From positions 3,906,001 through 3,970,000 of the forward strand of contig NZ_JABRVS010000001.1 of NCBI RefSeq assembly GCF_013248905.1: DNA of 64,000 bases. Direction: 5' to 3'. Source of the DNA: Shewanella sp. VB17 (GTDB lineage Bacteria > Pseudomonadota > Gammaproteobacteria > Enterobacterales > Shewanellaceae). The translations under genes and the position numbers were made by a program. The notes under the pieces are model-generated. The model did not search any database. It had not been told where the DNA came from and saw nothing but the letters and a program-made list of their open reading frames with translations. Below, one piece after another: positions 1 through 8,741 of the stretch (position 1 is its first letter; each line of letters begins with the position of its first letter).

Positions 1-152
1 ACTACAGCACGATACAAATCTTGCTCAGGGCTAGGCTCTAGATAACCAGATACCGTACCACAATACCGACGAGTATCTGGTTGTGAAGCACAACCAGATA
101 TGAGTATCGCTAGCCCTAAAAACAGTAAATAATAATAGGATTGTGGTTTCAT
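1..152 (-). CDS. Putative lipoprotein, N-terminal part (cut by window edge)
   Basis: The reverse strand reads an ATG at 152 and stays open to the window edge, giving 50 residues that begin MKPQSYYYLLFLGLAILISG followed by Cys. This is a short basic start, a hydrophobic stretch and an ISGC lipobox, so export and lipid attachment at Cys21 are expected. The start codon directly abuts the gshA stop codon, so the two are probably co-transcribed. The mature part seen is too short to assign a family. Confidence 0.7.
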   Translation of the reverse strand, partial: MKPQSYYYLLFLGLAILISGCASQPDTRRYCGTVSGYLEPSPEQDLYRAV

Positions 153-1757
153 TTAAGCACGATTTACTTGTGTATGGCCCGCTAAACAAGGCTCAGCAAA
201 ATAATCTTCAAGAAACGAATCAAAGCTCTGAGTTGTCTCAGCTTCCATCACTCTTTGTTTTTCGATAGAGTTAGTTGCCGCGTCTCGATACGCTTGCTTA
301 ACACTTTCAGGTAGTGGGTATTCATTCAATGTTTGGTAGTAAGTTTCGGCTAAAGATTTCACCCAATAACCATGATCAATTTTAGACGTGTTTAGCTCTT
401 TCATCACCAAGCCAGAAATTGATAATTCAGGGTCATCAACCGCTCTACGCCAATGTATCAGGGCTTCGCGATAACTTTTATCTTCTTCTCTATCAAGTAA
501 CTCACATAAACAATCAAGTTCATCAAAGAGCTGATTCATCCAGGAGGAAAGTAAAATAGGTTCACCATTTTGGCTTAACTCAAGCTCAGGCTTACGTCCC
601 TCTAAAATAACACGGTTTAAATTACTCGAAATTTCTGCTTCCTGAAAAGCATCACTCGAAGGAGATACATTTAATAGACAGTGCAATAAAAAGAGATCTA
701 AAAATCTGATCTGTGAAGCTTCAATGCCTATTGGGCTATGAGGATTCACATCCAATGCCCTTACTTCTATATATTCGATACCTCCTCTGGCCAGTGCTTC
801 GGAGGGTTTTTCACCATTTTCAGTCACTCGTTTAGCCCGAATAGGTGAATAGAATTCATTTTCAATCTGTAATACATTGGCATTTAACTGGCGATATTCA
901 CCATCGACTTTAACACCTATGTCTTCAAAATTTTTAGAAGGCTTATCAATTGCCGCTTTTATACCTATCAAATATTTTTCAAGAGAATCGTAGCTAATGT
1001 CTAACTGTTCTTGTTCCTTATTGGTATAACCAAGATCACTCATTCTCAATGAAGTTGCATAAGGAAGATAGAGTGTCCCCTGACCCATTTTCTCAAATGG
1101 AATATCTGTCTCTTGTTGCTTAATAAATGAGCCACATATAGCAGGTGAAGCGCCAAATAAATAAGGTAATACCCACACCATACGGCGATAATTACGAATA
1201 AGTCCAAGATAAGATTCTGAGATAAAATCACTTTTGGCAAGTGAACTACCTGAGAATTCATACAAATTGTTCCAAAGCTCTGATGAAACTGAAAAATTAA
1301 AGTGCACTCCCGAGATAATTTGCATCTGGGCACCATATCGATAAGTCAGTCCCTTACGATACAAACTCTTCATCAACCCTTGATTAGAAATACCATAATC
1401 AGCAATGGGGATATCTTTCACATCACCAACATAGCATGGCATGCTAACTGGCCACAGTCTTTGGTTATCAAGATTTTGAACGGTAAACGCATGGGTATAA
1501 GTCAAATCTTCCAGTAAGTCATCTATGTCACGGTAAACCGGAGTAATAAACTCTAACAATGATTCACTGTAATCTGTGGTGATACGCGAGTGAGTTAACG
1601 CCGATCCTAACGCTTGTGGATGGCTGTCAAGCGCCAAGTGTCCAGAGCGATTAATCCTTAATGCCTCGCGTTCAATACCACGCTGCATCCCTTGTAGTGC
1701 ATGACGACCCTCAGGGTTTGAGAGATGATCAATTAATTCATTGAAAGCGTTCAACAT
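153..1757 (-). CDS. gshA: Glutamate-cysteine ligase GshA
   Basis: Catalyses the ATP-dependent joining of L-glutamate and L-cysteine, the first and rate-limiting step of glutathione synthesis, in the cytoplasm. The protein matches the proteobacterial type-1 ligase along its length: the GIEREALRI motif near the N-terminus, the ALGSALTH and TTDYSESLLEFITPV segments, the WPVSMPCY motif, ISGVHFNFS, PYLFGASPAIC, LPYATSLRMSDLGYTN and GGIEYIEVRALDVNP. Length is 534 residues, slightly longer than the E. coli enzyme (518). An ATG seven codons further upstream (1778) is open, but the ATG at 1757 has an AGAGAAG purine stretch in front and fits the family's N-terminus better. A lipoprotein gene follows immediately downstream. 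Confidence 0.96.
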   Translation of the reverse strand: MLNAFNELIDHLSNPEGRHALQGMQRGIEREALRINRSGHLALDSHPQALGSALTHSRITTDYSESLLEFITPVYRDIDDLLEDLTYTHAFTVQNLDNQRLWPVSMPCYVGDVKDIPIADYGISNQGLMKSLYRKGLTYRYGAQMQIISGVHFNFSVSSELWNNLYEFSGSSLAKSDFISESYLGLIRNYRRMVWVLPYLFGASPAICGSFIKQQETDIPFEKMGQGTLYLPYATSLRMSDLGYTNKEQEQLDISYDSLEKYLIGIKAAIDKPSKNFEDIGVKVDGEYRQLNANVLQIENEFYSPIRAKRVTENGEKPSEALARGGIEYIEVRALDVNPHSPIGIEASQIRFLDLFLLHCLLNVSPSSDAFQEAEISSNLNRVILEGRKPELELSQNGEPILLSSWMNQLFDELDCLCELLDREEDKSYREALIHWRRAVDDPELSISGLVMKELNTSKIDHGYWVKSLAETYYQTLNEYPLPESVKQAYRDAATNSIEKQRVMEAETTQSFDSFLEDYFAEPCLAGHTQVNRA

Positions 1758-2001
1758 ATTCTTCTCTTGTTTCATCATTTTCGCTTATATGTAAGTCAGA
1801 GTACACTGAGTTAATTGATGTTGGCAACCTTCATTAACAAGGCAGTTCAACAGGACAAATACACAGTGAATAGACTCCATCTCCTGTGGGATTATTCATC
1901 CTGTAAAGTAGAGCAGTATCATGTTAATGTTTTCACTTAAGCCTAACATTAACATGTTTACTGCCCACTAGCCTTCTAGATATATGGGGCAGTTTATCAA
2001 A

Positions 2002-4836
2002 TCACAACTCTAAAATTGAGACTGGATATCCAAGTGCGTTAATATCCGCCTCGATCTTAGCTTTATCTCCAACGATGACGATGATCATTTGATCAAATCT
2101 CAATTGCTCTTTAGCTAACTTATTAAGCTCAACTTTAGTCATATTATTAGTGATTTCAGTCTGCTTATCAGTAAAATCGGCATCAAGTTCATAACGCTGA
2201 ATCAGACGCATAAATCCTGCTTTTTGGTATGGTGTTTCGTAGTCTAACGCTTTACTTTGAGACACTGAGGCTTTCATAAAATCCAGCTCTTCATCAGTGA
2301 TCCCGGAAGCTTGGTATCCTTTTATCTCTTTAATAAACTCAATTAATGCCAGAGATGTTACATCGGTTCGGACACTCGCTTGAGCGCCGAATAATCCCAA
2401 TTCACTGCCACCAGAGAAATAACTACGTGCGCCATAGGTATAACCCTTATCCTCACGAAGGTTTAGGTTAATACGGCTATTAAAAGCCTCACCTAGCGGA
2501 TAATTCATCAGATATGATTTAAAAAAGTCACCAGTGGCATCCCAAGGTAAGCCATGTTTACCTAATTTGATAACGGACTGACTAGCTCCAGGTTTATCGA
2601 GTATATAAATAGTCCCACCTTTAAGCGTCGGTAAATTTCCTAATGCTGGTAATACAGAAGCTTCTCCTTTCCAATGGGATAAGCCAGCAAGCTTAGATAA
2701 AATCTCCGCTTTATCTAAATTGCCCACAGTAACAACTTGTGCATTTCCACCTGTGTATTGTTGATGATAAAAAGCAATGACATCTTCTAACGTTAATGCT
2801 GATACCGTCTCTAACGTGCCACTTGTACTCACACCTAGCGGACTATTAGCACCATAGACCAAACCATCAAATGCGTTACTAGCTAGATAGTTTGGATCGG
2901 ACATCATGTGCTGTAAACCTTGCAGCTGTTGCTGCTTAAGGCGTTGAAAATCTTTAGCTTTAAATCCAGGTTCAAACAGCCGTTCTTCGACGATAGCTAA
3001 GGTTTCATCTAAATGGGAAGTCAAACTTGATACCTTGATGAAACTTTGATACCCACTGGCTCCAAAGCTCACACTGCTGCCTAGCATTTCCAATGCTTGT
3101 GCTAGTTGCTCTGTACTGTGTTTCAAACTTGACTCATTGAGCATGGCTGCAGTTAGTCCGGCTAATCCTGCTTTTTTGACAGGCACTAACCTGTGTCCAC
3201 CATTGAGATATATTAACAGCTCAACCGTTGGCGTTTCTTGACTTTCGGTACCAATGATTTCAATCCCATTCGCGAGCTTACCACGCCACAACTTAGGTGA
3301 TGTTAACTCTGGTGATTTACCGGCTGCAGGCATCACACTTCGATCAAATGCTGAAATGATCTGTTGATAATTAACCCCTCCTTTCACTGCAACATTTGAA
3401 ACGTGAGTGGCTGGTGGGGTATAGGTATCAGGATGGGCAATTAATTCCTTTTGTCCTTCAGGAACGACACTCATCACTACCATAGGTTTATTTTTAATAT
3501 ACGTATTAAAGACCCGCATGACATCCGCTTTAGTCACATTGGCATAACGAGCTAAATCTAATGCGATCATATTAGGGTTCCCCCCAAATGTTTGATTAAA
3601 GGCCAGTGCAGAGACCTTACCGGAGACACTTTGCAGGCCGAAAATAGTACCCGCTTCAAACTGCACTTTCACTTTTTGTAAATCGTCATCGGTAACGCCG
3701 CGTGCTTCAAACTCGTCAATCGAGTCTTTCATCCGCTGTTCAAGATCCTTCAATTGACTCCCTTTAGCTGGGTTAGCCAACGCATATAGTGAGAATTGAC
3801 ACGCCAATTCCTGACAAGGATGGCTAACCCCGGCTTGAACCGCATATCCCTCTTTCACTAAATTTTTATAAAAAATAGAGGTTTTACCACCGCCAAGAAT
3901 GTTTGAAAGGAGATCGAGAGCAGCTTCATCTTTATGCCGTTCATACACTGTAGGAAAACCTATACGGATAAGCGGTAAATGTATTTTATCTTCCATTGAA
4001 ATATAACGAGTTTTATCTAAAGTAACTAAAACTTTCTTATCCGCTTTAACCTCTGATCCTGATGGGATCTCACCAAAATACTGATTGACCCACGCCAAAA
4101 CTTGCATTTCATCGAAGTCCCCTCCTATCGTTAACGTGGCGTTATTTGGACCATACCAACGTTTAAAGAAATGTTTAACATCATCTACACTCGCCCGTTC
4201 CAGGTCTTCAGGCCAACCAATAACGGGCCAAGAATACTGATGTCCAGCAGGATAGAAAGCTTGATTAAACAATTCCTCCATACGCCCATAAGGCTGGTTA
4301 TCAATACGTTGAGCACGCTCATTTTTAACCGTTTCACGTTGAACTTCAAATTTTTTCTCCGTTAATGCAGGCAGAAAAAAGCCCATCCGATCAGACTCTA
4401 ACCAGAGCATCTTTTCTAATTGATTACTCGGTACCGTTTCAAAATAATTCGTGCTATCTGTATTCGTTGAGCCATTAAGTGTTCCACCAGCTTCGGTAAC
4501 CGTTTTAAAATGCTGTTCGTCGCCGACATGCTCCGAGCCCTGAAACATCATATGCTCAAAAAGATGCGCAAAGCCCGAGCGTCCTTCTAACTCACGGGCT
4601 GATCCAACGTGGTAAGTCACGTTAACATTCACTAAGGGATCTGATTTATCTTGGTGCAAAAGCACCGTAAGCCCATTGGCTAATTGATATTTTTTGTAAG
4701 CAATACCGACTTCAGATTTAGCAACACTCACAGACTCAAGCAAGGTCACACCTTGAGGTAAATTTGATTCCACTTGCTGGTTCGCACATCCCGCCAACAC
4801 AGCAGAAATAGCCACGGTTAATATCCATTTTTTCAC
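2002..4836 (-). CDS. M16 family zinc metallopeptidase, lipoprotein
   Basis: A pitrilysin/insulinase-type peptidase predicted to act in the periplasm while anchored by lipid. Starting from the GTG at 4836, which has an AAGGGG ribosome site seven bases upstream, the protein has 944 residues and opens with a signal ending in the lipobox LAGC (Cys17). The inverted zinc motif HLFEH (His91, His95) and the general-base Glu lie in the first M16 half. A second, catalytically inactive M16 half occupies roughly residues 500-930, as usual for this two-domain family. The R/Y signature of the second half appears in NLREDKGYTYGARS. The substrate is unknown; related Shewanella proteins are annotated only as M16 peptidases. 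An in-frame TTG two codons earlier is too close to the ribosome site. Confidence 0.9.
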   Translation of the reverse strand: MKKWILTVAISAVLAGCANQQVESNLPQGVTLLESVSVAKSEVGIAYKKYQLANGLTVLLHQDKSDPLVNVNVTYHVGSARELEGRSGFAHLFEHMMFQGSEHVGDEQHFKTVTEAGGTLNGSTNTDSTNYFETVPSNQLEKMLWLESDRMGFFLPALTEKKFEVQRETVKNERAQRIDNQPYGRMEELFNQAFYPAGHQYSWPVIGWPEDLERASVDDVKHFFKRWYGPNNATLTIGGDFDEMQVLAWVNQYFGEIPSGSEVKADKKVLVTLDKTRYISMEDKIHLPLIRIGFPTVYERHKDEAALDLLSNILGGGKTSIFYKNLVKEGYAVQAGVSHPCQELACQFSLYALANPAKGSQLKDLEQRMKDSIDEFEARGVTDDDLQKVKVQFEAGTIFGLQSVSGKVSALAFNQTFGGNPNMIALDLARYANVTKADVMRVFNTYIKNKPMVVMSVVPEGQKELIAHPDTYTPPATHVSNVAVKGGVNYQQIISAFDRSVMPAAGKSPELTSPKLWRGKLANGIEIIGTESQETPTVELLIYLNGGHRLVPVKKAGLAGLTAAMLNESSLKHSTEQLAQALEMLGSSVSFGASGYQSFIKVSSLTSHLDETLAIVEERLFEPGFKAKDFQRLKQQQLQGLQHMMSDPNYLASNAFDGLVYGANSPLGVSTSGTLETVSALTLEDVIAFYHQQYTGGNAQVVTVGNLDKAEILSKLAGLSHWKGEASVLPALGNLPTLKGGTIYILDKPGASQSVIKLGKHGLPWDATGDFFKSYLMNYPLGEAFNSRINLNLREDKGYTYGARSYFSGGSELGLFGAQASVRTDVTSLALIEFIKEIKGYQASGITDEELDFMKASVSQSKALDYETPYQKAGFMRLIQRYELDADFTDKQTEITNNMTKVELNKLAKEQLRFDQMIIVIVGDKAKIEADINALGYPVSILEL

Positions 4837-4877
4837 TGTCAAACCCCTTATAGACTAAGCACTACTCAGTCATTTTA

Positions 4878-5297
4878 TCATCCATAAAGTGCAAAAGCTG
4901 CCACTAAAAGATATCGAATACACTTACCAATTAATATCATCAGAGTCGATCTAAGCAGTGGAAGTTTCATCCAACCCGCTAATAAACACAAAAGATCACC
5001 CATAAAAGGTACCCAAGAGAGCAAAAGTGCCCAATAACCATACTTTTCAATGAGTACTAAAGAGTGACGGTACTTACCCCTAGTCATCTCTTCAGGTGCT
5101 CGTGCAAACCGCCCCAAACGGCCTAAATAAAAGCTGGTCATTGCACCAAGCGAATTGCCCAACGTCGCAACAACCACTAACCAAGCCCAAGTAGAAGGAT
5201 TTTCATTTAACAGCGCTACCAGTAGAATTTCAGATCCTCCCGGTAACAAGGTCGCAGCAAAAAAAGCAGCTGTGAACATTAACAATAACGCTGACAT
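4878..5297 (-). CDS. YqaA/DedA-type inner-membrane protein
   Basis: A 139-residue, strongly hydrophobic protein of the SNARE-associated/DedA superfamily, closest in look to E. coli YqaA. Visible features are an N-terminal helix with the LLPGGSEILLVALL segment (re-entrant loop region), then GNSLGAMTSFYLGRLGRF, a short charged loop, and the ALLLSWVPFMGDLLCLLAGWM segment, ending in a last helix. DedA proteins are linked to lipid flipping and membrane homeostasis, but the role of the short YqaA branch is not established. It sits just upstream of, and in the same direction as, the M16 peptidase gene, 41 bp away, so the two may be co-transcribed. Confidence 0.85.
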   Translation of the reverse strand: MSALLLMFTAAFFAATLLPGGSEILLVALLNENPSTWAWLVVVATLGNSLGAMTSFYLGRLGRFARAPEEMTRGKYRHSLVLIEKYGYWALLLSWVPFMGDLLCLLAGWMKLPLLRSTLMILIGKCIRYLLVAAFALYG

Positions 5298-5559
5298 GTA
5301 TAGCTTACCTAATGATAAATAATAATTTTTTATTAATGAATACTAAGAGTTTATCAAGCTAATTTCATGCTACCCACCAGGGTTATTAAAACAAAATTCA
5401 CTATCACAATAAGTTATAACGAAATGGGTTTGTCTTGCAAGTAGTAGAGGCTATACAATGGCCACATCGGATTAAAACATCCTATTCATTGCTTCTATTT
5501 TGAGCATTGAAATATATTAATGACCTCTTATTTATCATAAAAATTTTGGAAGAATCATC

Positions 5560-6819
5560 ATGTGGCAAACGATTAAGCAGATCCCCTTTTGGCAAAAGGT
5601 CCTCGCTGGCTTTATTTTAGGGGCTAGTATCGGGGTTATTTTTGGCGATTCTGCCACTGTACTAAAACCGCTAGGTGATCTATTTATCAGTGCAATTAAG
5701 ATGCTAGTTGCACCATTAGTATTTTGCGCTATTGTCGTGAGCATTACTTCTCTGAACTCACAGGTAAGCCTAAAGAGGTTAAGCTTTAAAACCTTAGCGA
5801 TGTTTATGTTTACTGGCACAATAGCTTCGTTAATCGGTCTTACTGTTGGCTCGCTTATCGATATGGGCGGCTCTATGGAATTAGTCGCAACTGAAGTTCG
5901 TGAACGTAATGTTCCTGGTTTTGCCCAAGTAATCCTGGATATGATCCCAGTCAATCCCTTTGCTTCGCTTGCTGAAGGTAAAGTATTACAAATCATAGTC
6001 TTCGCTGCATTAGTCGGTATTGCCATCAATAAAATCGGTGATAAAGCCACACCGCTGAAGCACGCTTTCGAAGCGGGTGCTGAGGTCATGTTCCAGCTCA
6101 CTCGCATGGTGCTGCAACTCACTCCTATTGGTGTTTTCGGGTTAATGGCTTGGGTTGTCGGTGAATATGGTTTGTCCACCCTGCTCCCTTTAGGTAAATT
6201 TATTGGTGCTATTTATATCGCAGCCTTTATCCACATCATCTTTGTTTATGGAGGTTTAGTTAAATTTGTCGCTAAGGTGAGTCCTATTCAATTTTTCCGT
6301 AAAGCCATGCCTGCTCAACTTGTCGCATTCACCACAGCGTCAAGTTTTGGGACTCTACCAGCAAGTGCACGTTGTACTGAATCTATGGGTGTATCGAAAC
6401 AGTACAGCGCTTTTGTATTACCTTTAGGTGCAACGATGAACATGGACGGTTGTGGAGGCATCTACCCAGCTATCGCCGCCATATTTATCGCCCAAATCTA
6501 TGGGATCTCATTAGACATGACTGATTATATGCTCATTGCAGTCACAGCAACGATTGCCTCAGTAGGTACTGCAGGTGTACCAGGAAGCGCGATGGTAATG
6601 TTATCCGTGACGTTAGGTGTTGTGGGACTGCCGCTTGAAGGTATTGCCTTTATCGCCGCCATTGATCGCATCATTGATATGATGCGTACCTGTACTAATG
6701 TCACTGGCGATATGATGACTGCAGTTGTGATAGGAAAGTCAGAAGGTCAACTCGATGAAGGATTATTCTACAGTAACAAAGAAACTGAACTCAGCGAAAC
6801 TTCAGCAAAAAACAGCTAA
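5560..6819 (+). CDS. Dicarboxylate/amino acid:cation symporter (DAACS family)
   Basis: A 419-residue inner-membrane carrier of the GltP/DctA fold, expected to bring acidic amino acids or C4-dicarboxylates into the cell with Na+ or H+. Family marks: LGDLFISAIKMLVAPLVF near the start, the serine-rich hairpin TTASSFGTLP, the NMDG cation/substrate motif (NMDGCGGIYPAIAAIFIAQ) and a second hairpin with VGTAGVPGSAMVM. The C-terminal helix carries DRIIDMMRTCTNVTGD, with the Asp and Arg that decide substrate class. The start ATG follows a GGAAGAA ribosome site. The exact substrate (glutamate, aspartate, succinate or serine) cannot be read from sequence alone. It is a single gene, followed by its own terminator. 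Confidence 0.9.
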   Translation: MWQTIKQIPFWQKVLAGFILGASIGVIFGDSATVLKPLGDLFISAIKMLVAPLVFCAIVVSITSLNSQVSLKRLSFKTLAMFMFTGTIASLIGLTVGSLIDMGGSMELVATEVRERNVPGFAQVILDMIPVNPFASLAEGKVLQIIVFAALVGIAINKIGDKATPLKHAFEAGAEVMFQLTRMVLQLTPIGVFGLMAWVVGEYGLSTLLPLGKFIGAIYIAAFIHIIFVYGGLVKFVAKVSPIQFFRKAMPAQLVAFTTASSFGTLPASARCTESMGVSKQYSAFVLPLGATMNMDGCGGIYPAIAAIFIAQIYGISLDMTDYMLIAVTATIASVGTAGVPGSAMVMLSVTLGVVGLPLEGIAFIAAIDRIIDMMRTCTNVTGDMMTAVVIGKSEGQLDEGLFYSNKETELSETSAKNS

Positions 6820-6870
6820 ACAAACACTGGTTTAGGTTCATTTTTATCACCAAATGAATCGATATAACAC

Positions 6871-6892
6871 AAGCCGCTTATGCGGCTTTTTT
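6871..6892 (+). terminator. Rho-independent terminator of the symporter gene
   Basis: A 7-bp GC-rich stem (AAGCCGC/GCGGCTT) with a four-base loop is followed by a T run. It lies 52 bp after the symporter stop. The rest of the 6820-7169 gap is AT-rich with no gene that I can support; a 66-codon open frame across the terminator looks spurious. Confidence 0.85.
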
Positions 6893-7169
6893 ATGCCAAT
6901 ATTTCTACCTTATTCATTCTCTTTGTCAACTATATCAAATGACCTAAAAATGCAGGACTCAGCCATCCTATGTGGCTCCAACACGAGCATGTGGAAGTGG
7001 ATTGGGTATATAATAAACGAGAATAAAACAAAATGTACGCCACTATCCCTCTAAATAGATGTCCTTATCATTTACATTCCTACACTTTTAATGGATTAAT
7101 TGGCGTGTTTATAGTATAAGCTCTCTCAATTTAGCGCTATTATTCACAATCGCAGTATGCAAAGGTCTC

Positions 7170-7505
7170 ATGTCAGATAAATTTTTTTTTAAAGGACGCA
7201 AAAATCCTAAGCCTAAACATGAGAGTTTTGGCTACAACACTAAGCGCGCTTCTAAGCTTGGCACCCCAGATAACCCACTCACTTTGGTTGTCAGTCACGA
7301 AGAGCGGAAAAAGGAAATTGAATCGCAATTAAATAAACACAACTTAACCGCTGACATACAAATTAACTCTGAAGTCAAAGAGGACATAGTAGAGCTTGAG
7401 GCAATATTAGCTCTGCCTCGGACCATTCTATCCGATAAGAAGCCGAATCGAAATGAGCCTTGCCACTGTGGAAGCGGTCAAAAATATAAGAAGTGTTGTG
7501 GATGA
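7170..7505 (+). CDS. SEC-C metal-binding motif protein, PBPRA1643 type
   Basis: A 111-residue protein ending in a SEC-C zinc motif: Cys98-His-Cys100, GSG, then KKCC at residues 107-110 before a final Gly. SEC-C motifs, as in SecA, coordinate zinc through three Cys and one His or Cys. The N-terminus is very basic (FFFKGRKNPKPKHESFGY), and the middle is a helical charged linker. The architecture matches the small gammaproteobacterial family named for Photobacterium PBPRA1643, whose function is not known. An AAAGG ribosome site precedes the ATG. It is monocistronic, with a strong hairpin right after the stop. Confidence 0.85.
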   Translation: MSDKFFFKGRKNPKPKHESFGYNTKRASKLGTPDNPLTLVVSHEERKKEIESQLNKHNLTADIQINSEVKEDIVELEAILALPRTILSDKKPNRNEPCHCGSGQKYKKCCG

Positions 7506-7514
7506 AAACAAGCA

Positions 7515-7542
7515 AGATCCTGTAGATCTATCTACAGGATCT
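7515..7542 (+). terminator. Perfect 13-bp hairpin after the SEC-C gene
   Basis: Two 13-base arms (AGATCCTGTAGAT and its exact complement) are separated by only two bases, starting 10 bp after the SEC-C stop. No T run follows on either strand, so it may end transcription poorly and rather protect the mRNA 3' end or act as a protein site. Confidence 0.55.
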
Positions 7543-7602
7543 CATTCACATCGCTCATTATACCCACACTAATTGAGGTCATTCGAGGCCAACTTTATCC
7601 CC

Positions 7603-8733
7603 CTAACCAAGTACAGCGATTAATACTCCTGCAGCGACAGCAGAGCCTAGCACTCCAGCAACATTAGGCCCCATGGCATGCATCAATAAGTAGTTATGTT
7701 GATTAGACTCTAAACCCACTTTATTAACCACTCTTGCAGCCATAGGAACCGCCGAGACACCCGCAGCACCGATCAAAGGATTAATCTTCCCACCAGATAG
7801 CTTAGACATCAACTTTGCCATACACACGCCGGTAGCGGTTCCTATCGCAAATGCTATCGCACCAAGTAACAAGATCCCCAATGTTTCCAGTTGCAAGAAT
7901 TTCTCAGCGGATAGTTTTGAACCCACAGCCAAACCGAGAAAAATAGTCACGATATTAATCAATTCATTTTGCGCTGTGCTTGATAGTCTATCTACCACTC
8001 CCGACTCACGCATCAAATTGCCTAAGCAAAACATACCAACTAAAGGCGTCGCTGCTGGCAGGAATAAAATGGTTAAACCCAGTACCATAAGTGGAAAGAT
8101 AATTTTCTCTTTCTTACTCACTTCACGTAATTGCTCCATTTTAATTTGACGTTCAGACTCTGTCGTCAACAGCCTCATGATTGGAGGTTGGATCAAAGGT
8201 ACTAAAGCCATGTAGGAATAGGCTGCAACCGCAATGGCTCCAAGTAGATCAGGAGCGAGCTTAGAGGCCAAGAAAATGGCCGTCGGCCCATCAGCTCCTC
8301 CAATGATGGCAATGGCACCAGCATCTTTCATACTAAACTCAAAACCTGGCACAAAGTTAAGTGCTACTGCACCAATCAAAGTAGCAAAGATCCCAAATTG
8401 AGCAGCAGCACCAAGTAGCAACATTTTAGGGTTAGCAATTAACGCCCCAAAATCAGTTAACGCGCCCACTCCCATAAATATGAGTAATGGGAATATTCCT
8501 GTTTCAATCCCCGCATGATAAGCAAAATAAAGCAGTCCACCTTCTTCCGTAAAGCCCCCATTAGGGATATTTGCCAAGATAGCACCAAAGCCTATCGGTA
8601 AAAGTAATAAAGGCTCAAACTGTCTCACAATAGCAAGATAAAGGAGTAAAGCACCTACTCCCATCATTAATAATTGGCCACCGGTAAAATTCGCGATTCC
8701 TGACTCAGACCAAAATGCAATTAATCCTTCCAT
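7603..8733 (-). CDS. oadB: Oxaloacetate decarboxylase beta subunit (Na+ pump)
   Basis: Membrane subunit of the biotin-dependent oxaloacetate decarboxylase. It decarboxylates carboxybiotin and couples this to export of Na+. At 376 residues it is a normal length and is built of many hydrophobic helices. Typical segments are FMGVGALTDFGALIANP, the IIGGADGPTAIFLAS loop holding the conserved Asp needed for sodium and proton handling, NPLIGAAGVSAVPMAARVV and the C-terminal HAMGPNVAGVLGSAVAAG. The start has an AGGAG ribosome site. It is the last gene of oadG-oadA-oadB, only 8 bp after oadA. Confidence 0.95.
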   Translation of the reverse strand: MEGLIAFWSESGIANFTGGQLLMMGVGALLLYLAIVRQFEPLLLLPIGFGAILANIPNGGFTEEGGLLYFAYHAGIETGIFPLLIFMGVGALTDFGALIANPKMLLLGAAAQFGIFATLIGAVALNFVPGFEFSMKDAGAIAIIGGADGPTAIFLASKLAPDLLGAIAVAAYSYMALVPLIQPPIMRLLTTESERQIKMEQLREVSKKEKIIFPLMVLGLTILFLPAATPLVGMFCLGNLMRESGVVDRLSSTAQNELINIVTIFLGLAVGSKLSAEKFLQLETLGILLLGAIAFAIGTATGVCMAKLMSKLSGGKINPLIGAAGVSAVPMAARVVNKVGLESNQHNYLLMHAMGPNVAGVLGSAVAAGVLIAVLG

Positions 8734-8741
8734 CTAAACTC

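Noticed and set aside
5535..6179. A 214-codon frame antisense to the symporter gene
   Set aside because: Shadow frame of a conserved transporter with no start signal or family features.
6854..7054. 66-codon frame after the symporter
   Set aside because: It begins inside the terminator region, has no ribosome site and ends in low-complexity AT-rich DNA.
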